Positions 24,463 through 37,147 of a stretch of 64,000 bases of DNA are shown piece after piece. The DNA is from Lycocorax pyrrhopterus obiensis (lineage: Eukaryota > Chordata > Aves > Passeriformes > Paradisaeidae): positions 60,523,475 through 60,587,474 of the forward strand of contig JACSVZ010000007.1 of NCBI GenBank assembly GCA_014706295.1. Direction: 5' to 3'. The notes below the pieces were generated by a model, which did not search any database, was not told the origin of the DNA, and was given only the letters and a program-made list of their open reading frames with translations. The translations under genes and the position numbers were made by a program. Position 1 is the first letter of the stretch. Each line of letters opens with the position of its first letter.

Positions 24463-27400
24463 GCACCCTGGATTTCACAGCATCCACAGGCACTTGCTTC
24501 TAAAGTGCACCTGCAGAAACAGAAGCCAGTGCTCTGCATGGCATGAAAAACCAAACCAGGCAGGAAATTACCCCCAAAGTGGAGCTGCTGCAGGTCTGTG
24601 AATCAGCACTTGCTCACTCAATGTCATCACTAAGCTGAGGACATCACTCAGGCATTAAGTTCATAATAGCAAAGTGATGAAGCACTGCTGACACCACCTT
24701 ATTGACAAGGAACACGGAGCTTTACCCGGGGCTTTCGTGACAGCCACAGCCTGCAGGAAGAGGGCATGGGCCAAAGGAAAACACTCGTGGGCAAATGGCT
24801 TGGGGTTCCCCCCAGTCAATGAATCCACTGGGGTCTCCTGGCCTGGCCTGGTTGTCAGAGGAAAAATTCAGAGCCCAATTCCTGCTTGCCAGGTGCTTCA
24901 TGTGAAGTAACCAAGCCACTTCACACGTGACCTACGGGATCACAGCCCAGTTTGCAGGATTAGACACACAGGGAGTGGGGATGCACCTGAGAAAAAGGTT
25001 TTCCTTTCTCTTCATGAGAAATGTATATCTTGATGCCATGAAGGTGCAGCCTTTATTCGTGGGTTTCCATCCCTGGATTCCAACAACCCTTCAGTTGCTG
25101 TTCTGTTTCTTTCCTAAAATGGATTCCTTTCTGCCTGCCCCCCAAGCCAGAAAAAGTCCACTTTTCTGCCCAACACTGAACAGCTCCATCACGAGACACA
25201 TAATTACCAAATCTATCAAAATTTTTATTTCCCCACTGCTCTGATACCCAAAAACCTGGTAAGAAAACGTGGCTGTCATTAGTGGACACTGAATCTCGTT
25301 TTCAACATCATTGCCTTCAAACTGAAGGATTAAGTCCCAAAAAGTGCTCCAAGAGCCTGCTTCAGCAAGTGGGGTGCTAATGGCATCGTTTTTATGTACT
25401 TTAATGTTATTTTGCCCCGTTATAAGTTGATGGTAGGGTTCAGATAAAGTCTGTTTTTGGGAGAAACAACCCAACCTTGTGGAGCTGAACCTCGCAGGGC
25501 AGAGCAAAGGGGGGAGACACAGACCCGGAGAGGTTTTAGCTGGGCTTTGCTTTCCTGGCACTGTTTCCATCCCAAAACAGGGGACCACGCCACTGCGGAG
25601 CCAGGCTATGTGCTGCAACAGGACTTTTCCAAAATCACTCTTTTCAAATATTTTATTCTGATCTGCTTTTTAAGCCGGGGTCCCAAACCTTTAAATCAGA
25701 GGCAATTTTGTTTTCCTAGCTGTCAGCAATATTTTGGCTATTTTAAGAATGTAGGACAGGGTTAAGGATTAGTACCAGCATTTCTTTTCTGTGTATCAGA
25801 GCTGCTTAGCAGTAATTAATTAGGACATTGGGTTTTGTACTCTTGGTTCAGGTCATTTGCCTATGAGCAGCTCAAGCCTTTTACAAAGGCACGCTGCATA
25901 TGTTTCTGGGTACCTTTTTGAGAGAAGATTTAAATTGGCCAGATGAATAATACTTTGCTACAAGTGTTTCGCCCTGGGCAAAAAAGGTTTTCTTCATATT
26001 ATCATCGCCCGGAGCTGGAATCCTCAAGCTTGATGTGACTGGTGTTATACTGTCACATGGCAATGATGTAAGAACAGGAGCTCTCTGTGTCAGACAAATC
26101 TGGATTTAGGGGAATTATAGCAGATGTTGCAAAATGGCAACAGTTTAGCAAGTTCCTTTCATCCCTTGGTTGGGAGGCAGGTCCACAAAGTACACCCAGA
26201 CAGAGAAGAATGTTATCTTTGATCCCTTTCACTCCGGGGCGAGGAGACTCCACCCGACGAGGGATGCAGGGAGGCTGGAAATAAAAATAAATTTACAGTA
26301 GCTTTTCGCTTGGCAGTATGGAAATTGGCCATTATTTATTCATGCTGTTTGCCCAGACATGTATAAAAGATTTTTATCAGGGGGTAGCGTGTATTGTGCG
26401 CTGTAAACAGATTAGGGCACTCAATATTAAGATTAATGGCACGGAAAAACACTTGGAAATTTGTGTGTGGTTAGATTACAGGGAAGACTTGCAGCTCCTC
26501 TCCACTATGTGTGCACGGACAGTGGCACAGCCGTAGTGTCATGCCGAGGCTACGAGGAGGGAAGGAATATAATTGCCTCTGATGGAAAGATAAAAAAGTA
26601 GCATATTACATCAATTTTATCCACCATGTAGGATTTTTTTTTTTTTTTTAGTGAAAGACACTGGAAATGTCTCTATTCACCTTCATGTGGACAAACAGCT
26701 CGTTTATACCTACACAGAAACTGAACACATGATGGCAACGTGACAGACCCTGTTTACGACACGAAAGCACCACCTGCAGTGAACAAAACAGGCCAGTGTA
26801 GGACAAGCAGTAATTCTTTTCATGAGTTTAAATCTGATTGGAATTTGGTCAGAATTTGCAGGATTTTTCTTAAATTGGTTGGTTCATTAGAAATAAAAAA
26901 AAAAAACATATAAAAAAAATCCATTCCGTGACAGGCACAAAACCACCCCAGTCTTTGATTAGGTATTATTAAAAAAATCCCTTTTTACCACCTGAAAGCA
27001 ACATGGAGTCAGAGATGTATGGGACGGGCACGGCTGCTCACGCTGCACAACCTCTCACCCGGTGTCCTCATGGCCACAGCCACACTGCCCAAAGCCACCT
27101 TACCCTGAGCATCCTCAGTCGTACTGAATTCCCACCCCCAGAGGAGCTGAACCAGAGGGCTTCAGGCACAAGCATGATACCAGCTGTGGTTTTTGTTGAC
27201 ACCTCACCTGCCTGAACACGCAGTGCTCATTTTTAAGAGTAGAAGTCCAGCTGGATTCAGCTCAGGGAGGTATCTAGGGGCAAGCTCAAATCTGAATATA
27301 GGAGCCATGGCACTGCACTTCAGCTCACACACCAGCTTAAAATCTGTACTTTCATCTCTCCCTGAATCTGGCTCTTGCCCTGCGTGTGGTGCACCATGTC

Positions 27401-27524
27401 TGATCCATACAGGACACACTGATGGAGAGGGTGGTGTTAGAGTTCTGAGACACCTTTCCCATGGGAGTCTGCAGTCATCCGAGCACCTCACATATGTGAG
27501 ATGTCAGCAGGACATGGGTGCACC
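24463..27524. other. Non-coding sequence, no gene seen
   Basis: AT-rich parts around 25800-26060 and 26300-26480 could be regulatory. A T17 run lies near 26634-26650. Overlapping frames around 25053-25765 are not recognisable. Confidence 0.45.
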
Positions 27525-27708
27525 AGCACAGGTTGCCCAGAGGAGCTGTGGCTGCCCCTGGATCCCTGGAAGTGTCCAAGGCCAGGCTGGATGGGGCTTG
27601 GAGGAACCTGGGACAGTGGAAGGTGTCCCTGTCCATGGCAGGGGGTGGAACAGGATGGTCTTTAACATCCCCTCCAACCCAAACCATTCTGGAATACTTT
27701 GATTCTAC
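27525..27708 (+). mobile_element. CR1 3'-end fragment
   Basis: Reads AGGTTGCCCAGAGGAGCTGT, then GGAAGTGTCCAAGGCCAGGC, GGTGTCCCTGTCCATGGCAG and CCAACCCAAACCATTCTGG. Plus-orientation CR1 end truncated at its 5' side. Confidence 0.95.
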
Positions 27709-28399
27709 AACCAAGCTGGGAGACAGCTGTTGTGTTCACTGTTCACAGTGGTGGCCTTTAGGTACTTACAGAAAGCATCCCCAAGCAGTTCTGCTCATGA
27801 GAACAGAAAGGCCCTTCTTCACCTCAGTTTGAATACTTCCAACCAGAGGAGACCTGCAGCAGCCAGGCCAAGATGACCCCAGCACTCCCTTGTTTTTGTC
27901 TCTGAGCTGACCTGTACCCAGGGGTGCCTTCTGCTCTCGATCCTCCACACCAAGATGGCGTTTGTGAGGCAAGATCCTAACTTTTACCACTCCAAAGGAA
28001 ATATCTGCTCCTGTCTGACCACCAAATCCCTTGTGCAGGCAATTCTGCCCATGGGGACTACCACAGAGCCCAGGAAAGCTGTAAACCCATCTGTCAGGAG
28101 ACTCTTGGGAGGGCCTTACAGCACAGTATTGACCCCCTGCATCCTCCTGTAGGACCAAAACCCAACAAGGGAGAGGCTGCAATGAACATTTTGCCAAGCA
28201 CAAAGCCAAAACCTTTAATTGTGGCCACCAAGCAGATCAATGCCACCACCACAGCGTGGCCAAAACCACGCAGAATAGTCAGAGCACAAAATTGGTCGCG
28301 CCACTCACGGCCCCAGCCCCGTGTGCTGGGAATCAGAGGTGTTATAAGGAAAACATGGGATCAGCACACATTCCCATTCAAGATGCCTAATCTTGTCTA
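27709..28399. other. Non-coding sequence, no gene seen
   Basis: A 147-codon minus frame (27766-28209) has no recognisable domain. Nothing else is supported. Confidence 0.5.
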
Positions 28400-28650
28400 C
28401 ACTCAAAATGGCACCGGCTAAAATTGGTTTTCAATTGATTTAAGTTCACTGGCACAAAGCCCTGTGTAGACATTCTTAAATGGGTTTAAAAATGGCTTAT
28501 CAATTTAGCTTAAGACACTTAGTAGCTAAACTAAGCTAAATCGGTATAAGCCAGGTTTAAATTGATTTATGATGTCCACAAAGAGTTTTGCACTGGTTTA
28601 ACTAAATTGCTTTAAAAACACACCGCCACTTTAGCCTTCAAAAGTGAGTG
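28400..28650. mobile_element. Old palindromic MITE-like element
   Basis: The two halves are imperfect reverse complements across about 250 bases, with a centre near 28520-28527. The left arm string TGTAGACATTCTTAAAT (about 28464-28480) matches the reverse complement of the right string ending GATGTCCACA (28571-28580). GGCTTATCAATTTAGCTTA pairs with TAAGCTAAATCGGTATAAGCC. The outer parts (CACTCAAAATGGC and the 28631-28650 region) also pair. A full-length foldback built of AAATCGGTTTA-like strings is typical of non-autonomous DNA-transposon families shared by birds, crocodilians and turtles. The name of the family is not certain. No transposase is present. Confidence 0.75.
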
Positions 28651-30005
28651 CCTACGAGTGTAAGGATTTAGGGTAAATGTCTTTAAAAGTGCCTAAATAT
28701 CTGAGGAGCTTATGCCCCTTTTCCCTAAACAGACTTAGGCTCTCCGAAATCAGAAACTGTCCTTTGTAACTGCTACTCCAAAAGTCCCTCCCCACCAGAA
28801 AAAAACCAAAAAGTGGGGGGGAAAGGGTCAGATTCTCCACGGAGTAAATTAGAGATATATCTCCCATTTTACATCAGCTGGAGGAACGCCAAGCCCTGCC
28901 TCAAATTTTTAAAGGGAAAGCAAGATTATCTGAAACCCCAGGTTTCGGGGGGCTTGTGGCTTTTGGGGTTTTTTTTGTGGCCAATTTTTGTTTTTCCTTT
29001 CCCTCCCTAGGTGTGGTAGGTCCATATGATCCCCGTATATTGAAATAATCCCATTGCTGCTCGCAGCATCCCTGCACACCACAGTAACTCAGGCTTTTAT
29101 GTTGACGTGCACAGTCACAGTTTGGAAGATATTTGAGTGCTCGTAGCCACATCTGTTGTTTTCTCTCTTAATGATTTGCAGTTAGCCAAAATAATAGAAA
29201 GCAGGCAGAGCTTTTTAATATTGGCTTGCTTGACATAAGCCTATCTCAGTCAAAATGTTTATTCTGCGGTGCTCCCGCTAGCTCTGGAAATTCATGTATC
29301 TATATGTATTTGCGTGTTTTGCTTGAGTAGGCACAAATTATGCTCTCAACTGGAAATATCACAAGTGTAAATAATTTGGAGACATAAGTGTCTGAGCGAA
29401 ACTCATGTAAAAGCTATTTGTTTTATGGATTTTGATCTCCAAAGTTTAAAATATGAGCAAACTTTTCATTAAGGGTTTTGCCATTTGTTTGAACACTCCT
29501 GTAGTAATTGGAAATGCAACAATTGTTTAAAAGTGGCATTGTCCATGAAAAGATTTAGTGAGGGATGAAGAAATTTCTTGAACCTAAAGACATAATCTGG
29601 TGATCCAATTCTCCCCACTGTGTCCATTCCCGTGAAACTCCATTTACTTTCTCCTATCCGTCACCAGCACCCCCGCATCCCACCTAGCCAATCCTCTAGG
29701 TTTCCCACATTGTTTCCCCTTTTGTCTTTTCAGTCCAAACAGAAGAACAACAGACAAGGTTTCGAAGGGCAGGGAGCATCAGGGGCTGGAAGAGAATGGC
29801 TAAGATGAGGGTCAGAGTCCCAGCCCTACTGCCAACAGTTACTAGGGTTTGTGCTGCCTGGCTGGGCAGTGTTCAAAGACTTTGCTGGGCTTTGTTCCAC
29901 TGTGTAGGGATTAGGCCTGGCGGTCTGAGAATTTGCCTTCTAATTAAAAAGGATAAAAGATAGAAGTAGCATTAGACTAAAACATAGCAGTGATACTTCA
30001 CAGGC
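28651..30005. other. AT-rich block, candidate conserved non-coding sequence
   Basis: No gene. The part around 29160-29560 is AT-rich, free of repeats and carries TAAT, AATTG and GCAAATTA-type strings. Confidence 0.35.
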
Positions 30006-30026
30006 TTTTTTTTTTTTTTTTTTTTT
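30006..30026. repeat. T21 homopolymer
   Basis: Twenty-one consecutive T. Read on the minus strand it is an A21 run lying 36 bases after an AATAAA (plus-strand TTTATT at 30063-30068), the layout of a poly(A) tail. No matching target-site duplication or coding sequence was found, so a simple homopolymer is equally likely. Confidence 0.85.
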
Positions 30027-30899
30027 GTAGTCACAAGACAACGCACGAAGTTGTCAGGTTGTTTTATTTCTTTTGTTTTCTGTGCGTATGAAAAAAAAGA
30101 AAAATCATAACACCGAGAAGGGAGGGGAGGAGGAAAAGTTTTGAAACTCTTCCCAGCTGTTCCATATGGTGAGTGAAGGCTGAATTTCTGTGTGCACTGT
30201 GGCAATTTTGCTCGCTGACTATTGCATTTATTGACAAGGATTACACCAGCTCCCTGTCACGTCTTTTAACGCTGTACCAAAAGGTGAGGGAATTCCCCAC
30301 GTCATCCTGGCCGAAAGAGACTACAGGAAACCTGAATTTTTTCTTCCACAACCTCTCCTTTTTTCCCCCCCTCTGCTTAGCCTCATTAGGGACACTCAAA
30401 GCCAGCCACAAACCCTCCCCTCAAATTAACTGGGACATATTATTTTACCCGTGCAATGTGGAAAATGCCAGAGGCCACATCCAGATCGCCGGTGCTTATA
30501 GCACCGCTTTAATTATCCTTAAAAAAAAAAAAAAAATCCTGGGTTCCGAGCAGGAAGGGGAGGCCAAATCCCCACAAGCTGTTACTCGTGTGAGTAATCC
30601 CGTCTCCTGCAAAAGCCCTATTCAGGGCAGCCGCCAAGAGCCAGCCCCACGCAGGACGGTGAGGACGGGCGTAAATCCAGGGTCTGCCAGCCCGACAAGG
30701 GCCGTTGGAAGAAATCCCTGCCATTTACAACTTGATCCATCTTTAAAAACATCCTCCCGGGCTGTAGCCGGGGCAGGGGGAGCCGTGGTGTTTCGGGGCG
30801 GCTCTGCTGACTTCCCCGGACAACCCCTGGCACCCTAAGAGAGAAGCTGAGGTGAGCAGTTGCGTAAGGGCCGCTGATGAGATTATATTAATTACTTTT
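30027..30899. other. Non-coding sequence with one long chance frame
   Basis: The plus frame 30173-30838 (221 codons) crosses an A15 run near 30522 and overlaps minus frames. Its composition is mixed and it is not recognisable. A GC-rich end with several CpGs lies at about 30760-30830. Confidence 0.4.
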
Positions 30900-30963
30900 C
30901 AGAAGAAGGAAGAAAAGAGGGGGGGAAAAAAAAGGAAAAGAAAAAGAAAAAGAAAAGAGGGGG
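30900..30963. repeat. Polypurine tract
   Basis: About 64 bases consist almost only of A and G on the plus strand, with GGAAAAG and AAAAGA sub-repeats. Such tracts can form triple-helical DNA. Confidence 0.85.
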
Positions 30964-33900
30964 TAGGAGTTTGGTGGAAGACTTGAGAAGCTTTCAAAGC
31001 CGCCGAGCTCGGGTTGCAGGCAAGGATAAAGGAATGCCCTTTTGTTCCCACACATCTCTCCTTACGTCACAACGAGCCCAATTTCTTCTGAATTCTGGAT
31101 GACTTTGCACGTAGTAAATAATTTGGAAGAGACGACAGACCAGGCGAAAATGATTCACAGCAGAGAGTTGTTGCACTTCATCGTAGAGGATCCAAAGGGG
31201 AAAGCGTTGCCCACGGGAAAGCATTTTCATTCATTAAAATTTTTGCTTGAGTTTTCTTTCCTCTTAGCCAGTAAAGACCGTATTTGTTCTGTGCCATAAC
31301 TCAAGAAGAAAGGGGAAGACTTATAAACATTGCTTGGGCCAAAATGTTGTTGTCTTTAGATGAAATAAGCCCTGTTAGACTGTTGTGAGTTAGCTCGAAA
31401 GCAACATTAATGTGGCAAATTATCCCATTGATTTTAGGCAGGGTTCTTCATTGATTTTTGCATTAAAAAAATGGCTGTATGAGCCAGCCCATGGTGCCTA
31501 ACTTCTTAATATCAGGGCACCATGAAAGGTTAGGAATGGACTTCTGCCCTTCCACTGAGTTTTAAGGACATGGAAATTTTTTAAAACCTGTGTGCTGCTT
31601 TCTGGCTATCAGCGTTGGAAATGAGACCTGCTCTTCTTTGCTGGATTTAGAAGCAAATAGATTCAACGTCCCCGCAGGACAATATTCCCAATTCCCTCCA
31701 GGCCTGCAGTCAGCTCCTTTCTGCCTCCATCCCAGAGAGCCAGAGACAGGATCAGGCCACACTTTGGTGCTGAAAAACCCTCTTGTACTGATTTAGGTGC
31801 TTAACATCATTTCAGAGAGACTGAAGCAGAGGCAAGGGTCCCCCCTCCCATTTTGTAATCCAGAGGACCGATGATAACTGAGAGGAAATTCTCAGTTTGC
31901 CCCATGATGGGGGATCACTCAGAGGAGCCCCCCTGGCTTTTTTGGCTAGTTTTGTGCAGAGGAACAGGGATGAAAACCCCTTGGAGGAGAGATCCTCAGC
32001 CGCCACACATCCAGACCTCCCCGTGCCTCATCCTCCTCCTCCTCCTTCTCCTTCAGCACTGCTCCTTCTGCACGGCTCAGCCCCAGTGACACAAACTGGG
32101 GGAAGGATCCTGGCATCCATTTTCCGTGGGGAAAATTACGCAAGGCATAAAGAGGAATATCATATTTTTTAAAATAGGATACCAGAAGAAATAAAAATCT
32201 CTTTCTGTGGTGTGTTAAAAACATTCAGGGCTTTAGACCTGAGTCTTCTTCAACACCCCAAGAGAGACACGAGCACGAGTGTTATTTCTCTCTCTTACTC
32301 CTCACTTACTCACAGGAGGAAGGTGATGATCTGAGGGGGCTTTATATTTGCAAGAACATTCCCAATATTTGCATTACCCGTCAAGGAAAATATTTTTAAA
32401 GGCCAAACGAATATTCATTTATATTTATTTGCTTAATCTAATGATCTATTGTGATTCTCCCTTTCATCTATTCTTCCCTTGATGAGTGTGTGGCACTCCC
32501 ATTAAGATTAATAGCGGTTTCACATGCACAGTCAGGGGAGATTAGACCCCTGCCCCGGCCTCCTGCCAGCCCCATGTATGTCTTTGGATTCAAGCTCCGA
32601 ACCCTCACTGATGTCAGTGAAAGCACCATGTGTACAAAAAGGCCCAATCCTGCCCGGGGCTGAGCATCCTCCCCGCCAGCCCGGGCCTTCAGAAGCAACG
32701 GGGCACAGCTTCTCCCCAAACACATTTATTATGCTGCAAAGTCTGGGGCTGTCTGGGGAGCATATGTTTATGTGGGGTCACTGTTTCTGCAAGCACAAGG
32801 GGGGGATTTTTATGACAGACCAGTCTAGAACAGCATATGGGGACCAGTGAGGGGTGCACTGGAACCATTTCTTAGCAAAATAAACCACACAAAATGGTCC
32901 CTCCACACAAAGTTAACTCCACGTGTAGAAATTACATTTTGTGACCGTTTCGATGCTTCCTGGGCATTCAGCTCTGCCGTCACACAGCCTGGCCCAGAGA
33001 TGCACTTAAGCCACCCAGTTTTGAAAATTAAGTGTATAATATATCATGCCTCTTTACCAAGGCAGGGGCTGCTCCAAAGCCTTGGCATGAGAGCCCTCCT
33101 GTCGCCTTCAGTGGGATTTGGAGCAAGGCCTTTCTTACAGTGGCATGAGAGGTACTTCTGCCACAAGCTGGGATCCCAGTCCTGAGAGTAATTATGCCTT
33201 TGAGAGGCTAAAAGCTTCTGAATATTCCTGGTGCAAAGAGCTGCTCGCAGGTGTAAGGGTTTGCGACACCTGAGCAGACAAGGTGGATTTTGTGTGTTGG
33301 GTCTGAAATTTTTAAATTGAATTGAATTTTTAAAAAAATTTTTAAAAGCTGCATTTTTTCTATTCCTTCCTGGTGAATTTGTATCATCTCTTCATTTGCA
33401 GCTGTTTGCCAATATCCCCTATTCCATCCCCATCCTGACCTTGTCAGATTAAGTACAGCAGCTGCCTCACTACTTGGACCACTGAAGAATTTTTTTTCCC
33501 TCTTATTTCCATGGTATTTCTGGAAAGAGGAAAAGAAGGATTTTCTAATTTCTAGCGCAGAAGGCTGAGCCACAGCCTCTGTGTGTGGAGAAATTTACTT
33601 GTAATTACAAATGCAACCTCGTGCCTCAGTTTCCCCAGGTACATCGTGTGTGCAGCGATACCTCTGGCTTTCCAGTGGCACCATAAAAAATGAAACATTT
33701 ATAAGGCTTTTGGAGGCTGAAAGGCATTAAGAGCCTTATAATGATGTTTTCAGACCACTTCCCATATCCAGCCAGACTCTCTAATAGCAACAATTAGAAT
33801 TATTAATTTTTGCTGCCCCGAAGCCCTGAAAAACGCTAAGATCCAGCCTAAGCAATGCGAGCAAAGTCAGACATAAAGAGTGAGGAAGAGCCAGAAAGTG

Positions 33901-35409
33901 AGCAGGAGCCAGAGCATGGGAACCGCTCCACCATCTGTCCCCTCGGCTCGCTCGGAAGGCATCCCACAATTAGAGTAAAACTGAGGATGTGACATTGTTT
34001 TCCTGCATTGTATTCAGGCTTTGAGGCAATGACCTCGTTATTGATTTGTGGGGATTTTTCCACTTAGAGCTTCTGCACCTTTCATAGCACACAGCACATG
34101 CAGGCTCTGAATCTGATATTTATGTCATGCTGTCTATATCAAAATATCCATCCTATATTGACATGCACTGGGTAGTCATGTCTTACCAATATTTGCAGAT
34201 ATTTTTAATGTAAATATTTAGATTATTCCTATTTAAACATGACTGTAACTGTTTACGGTATCAGGCACTAAATCTATTTGATTGATTAGATAGATATGAG
34301 TACATGATGAATATGTATGTTCAGCAAATGCCTTCTTGCACGTTTGTATAGCAGCATCTCTTCTTTCGGCTTTTCTAGTAAGAAATAATTGAATTTTTAA
34401 AATATATTTAATCGATGCAATTTATGGTCGTGGCTCATGGGATGCTTTAGTAAGAGAAAATAATCCATTGAATTTCAGTTATTTCAATAAAAACTCAGAA
34501 AGTGTATTTTAATCTCTCCAAGATCATCATCTTTGTTCTAAGTACGAGTTCCTAAAAAGCCTGTGTTGCGATTTGCTTTTATTTTCGTTTTTTTGGCTTA
34601 AGCAATAGGCTTGAAAGTGGCAGCTCTGAGAGCAGATTTCTTTATCCAGAAGCCAGTTTGGAGAGCGTCCACATAGGCTGCTATTTTAAGGCACCATTCT
34701 GAAGACTGCCATCTCCACGATGGCACATGAGATGTAATTTAGTCTCTGTGTTAATTTAGCCCAGGGTCTCTCCTGAACAGAGAGGACCGGCCGTGCCAAA
34801 TTGCGTTAAACTGGGGATGGCGCTTTTGTGATACGGACAACTGTCTACCAGGGATTGAGCTGAGACCACCAAACTACTTTCATTTAGATTCTCAATTTAG
34901 TCTTGAACCAAGGTCAGAAGGTAAATAGCCAGGGCTTTATCTTCCCAGCCAAGCCCCTGGTAGAGAGTCTCTTTGAAGTGGAGTGTGATCAGTGGCGGTT
35001 TCAGAACTAATGTCCAAGACAGTGATGTTTAATACATTTGCTTCCCTTTTACATCTGCTGGTACGATCGCAGGTTAATTTAAGTACAGTTTCTCCACAAA
35101 GGAGTGTTCTCGCCCAGCTGTGGTCTCAAAAACAAATCTGAAATTAACTCGAAACGCCCTCTTGACACCACCCTCTCCCCAAAGTACCGTATGTATTTTT
35201 TTTTATCCCGACTGCTTTTAATGCCGGTGGCTTTGGGTAAGATCCTGCTCTTTTTGAAGTCGACGGCATCGTTCAAACTCACTTCGGTGACTGAGGCACT
35301 TTGAAGCTGCTCACAGTGTTGGCCGGTGTTTGTGGCTGCACATCCCCCAGGTGGTCAGAGGGAAGGAGATGTCCATTTCCAGGGACGTTTCCTGCCGTGA
35401 CACACGGAG
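30964..35409. other. Non-coding sequence, partly AT-rich, no gene seen
   Basis: No mobile element was recognised in 4.4 kb. A CTC-rich tract lies near 32031-32052. 34090-34600 is strongly AT-rich with many TAAT, TTAAT and ATTTA strings and is the best conserved-element candidate here. Overlapping frames around 31812-33573 are not recognisable. Confidence 0.4.
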
Positions 35410-35435
35410 AGTGGTATCTGGTGGCAGATACCACT
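35410..35435. other. Perfect 11-base-pair inverted repeat (hairpin)
   Basis: AGTGGTATCTG is followed after a four-base loop (GTGG) by its exact reverse complement CAGATACCACT. The symmetry stops outside this. It could form a cruciform or an RNA hairpin. The stem is too short for a microRNA precursor. Confidence 0.85.
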
Positions 35436-35670
35436 GCACAGGCAGGCTCTACACTCACCTGTCAGGCCAGTCAATCCATAAACCTTAAACACAGGGTCAC
35501 ATTTGTCTGGCAATACAAATTTAAGAAGTCCTGTGACTTTCCTTTTTTGTTGCCCCATTCATATGGAGCTTTTTTAAGGATCTGGGTTCAAAATCCTGAC
35601 TGTTCCAGCAACGCTTATTCCCAGATTGACTCTGTAACTCAGTTCACATCGTTGCCCTGAAAGCAGGTCG

Positions 35671-36235
35671 TGGAATCACTGAGGCTGGAAAAGCCCTCTG
35701 AGATCATTGAGTCCAACCATTCCCCCAGCACTGCCAAGCCACCATTAACCCATGTCCCCAAGTGCCACATCCACACGGCTTTTAAGTCCCTCCAGAAATG
35801 GTGACTCCACCACTGCCCTGGACACCCTGTTCCAATGCCTGACCACCCTTTCCCTGAAGAAATCTTCCGTCATGTCCAATCTAAATCTCCGCTGGCACAG
35901 CTTGAGGCCGTTTCCCCTTGCCCTGTCCCTGTTCCCTGGGAGCAGAGCCCGATCCCCCCAGGCAGCCCCTTCCTGTCAGGGAGTTGTGCAGAGCCACAAG
36001 GTCCCCCCGGAGCATCCTTTTCTCCAGGCTGAGACCCTTTCCCAGCTCCCTCAGCCCCTCCTGATGCTCCAGACCCTTCCCGACTCCGTTCCCTTCTCTG
36101 GACACACTCCCAACACTATTTTGGGGCCAAAAAGCAAACACAGGATTCAAGGTACAGCCTCATCAGTGCCCAGCAAAGGGGGATTGTCACTGCCCTGGTC
36201 CCACTGGCTCCACGGGCACGTTGCTGTGTGGGGCA
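35671..36235 (-). mobile_element. CR1, long 3' portion with decayed ORF2 C-terminus
   Basis: The reverse-complement CR1 starts TGGAATCACTGAGGCTGG. Translation of the minus strand (36150 to 35881) shows the CR1 ORF2 C-terminal string [18 protein letters not shown] and an upstream QHEG-like region, now interrupted. A segment of the usual CR1 sequence between about 36110 and 36125 seems deleted. The right edge is approximate. The subfamily differs from the ones ending CCAACCCAAACC. Confidence 0.95.
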
Positions 36236-37147
36236 CAGTGAATAGTTGGGTACAAGGAGAAGACGGCCACCAAAGATCTGATCTCTTCCAAACCTGCCCC
36301 AAAACTCCCAGAGACTGATTCTCCTTCCCAACCATGTGCCACCACGGCCACATTTCATGCAGTTACTCAGCACAGAACTGCTGGTTCTCGATGTACTCGA
36401 AGTGTGGTCTGGGAGGCCTCTGGGCACCTCCAGCCTGGGGTACAACAGAGGTTTCATACCCTTCCCTGACACCAAAACCCCTGTAGGTTTATTTTCATGC
36501 TAGTCAAAATGTCCCAGAGGTATCTATCCCCGGGTGGTCTGCTTCTAGTCAGAGCCAATCTGATGCACACCTCTCACCTTGGGTTGGTTCCCCACATCAG
36601 CATTCCCAGGTGTAGGATCAGGGCTTGCATGAAAGGGAAAGGGAACTGCTACCATTTTGCCTTTATTGATGCTTTTATTTATTTTATTGATGTTTTTTTC
36701 TGCCCAGGACTGCTGTTGAAATGGATTTGTATCAGCATATCCCTTTTCATCAGAGCTTACAACTGAATACACCCCCAAAAAATCTTTGTTTTCATGCCAC
36801 AATTTCTTGATTAAAATAGAGCCAGGCTTCACCTGACTGGGTCTGGAGTTTCATGGTTAGCCAAGAAGTAGACTAGAAAGAAAATAAAGCCCTGCAAACT
36901 CCAACTACTGTGCCCAGGCACAGGCATAGGCCGTGCAACACTCTCCGTCCCCTGCACCCAAATACTGACAGGAAACTCCTGACATCTCAGCCATCAAATT
37001 TTGCAGCACTTAAGCACAACGGGCTGAATTTGAAGAGTTATGTTTATTTTCCCTTAGTTATAAGGGTGCATGTAAGGGATGGATGAAGCAGGTTTCTGTG
37101 CAGGCACATCCAAAACCCACATAATCTTGCAATGTACAATGAAACTA
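36236..37147. other. Non-coding sequence, no gene seen
   Basis: Nothing recognisable. 36300-36480 might be a further decayed part of the CR1 to the left, but I cannot align it with confidence. Confidence 0.45.

Noticed and set aside
30173..30838. 221-codon plus-strand frame
   Set aside because: Crosses an A15 run that gives a lysine tract, overlaps antisense frames, and has no family resemblance.
35752..36318. 188-codon plus-strand frame
   Set aside because: Antisense of the CR1 copy at 35671-36235.
36300..36480. Possible extension of the CR1 at 35.67 kb
   Set aside because: No convincing alignment to the CR1 layout beyond about 36235.
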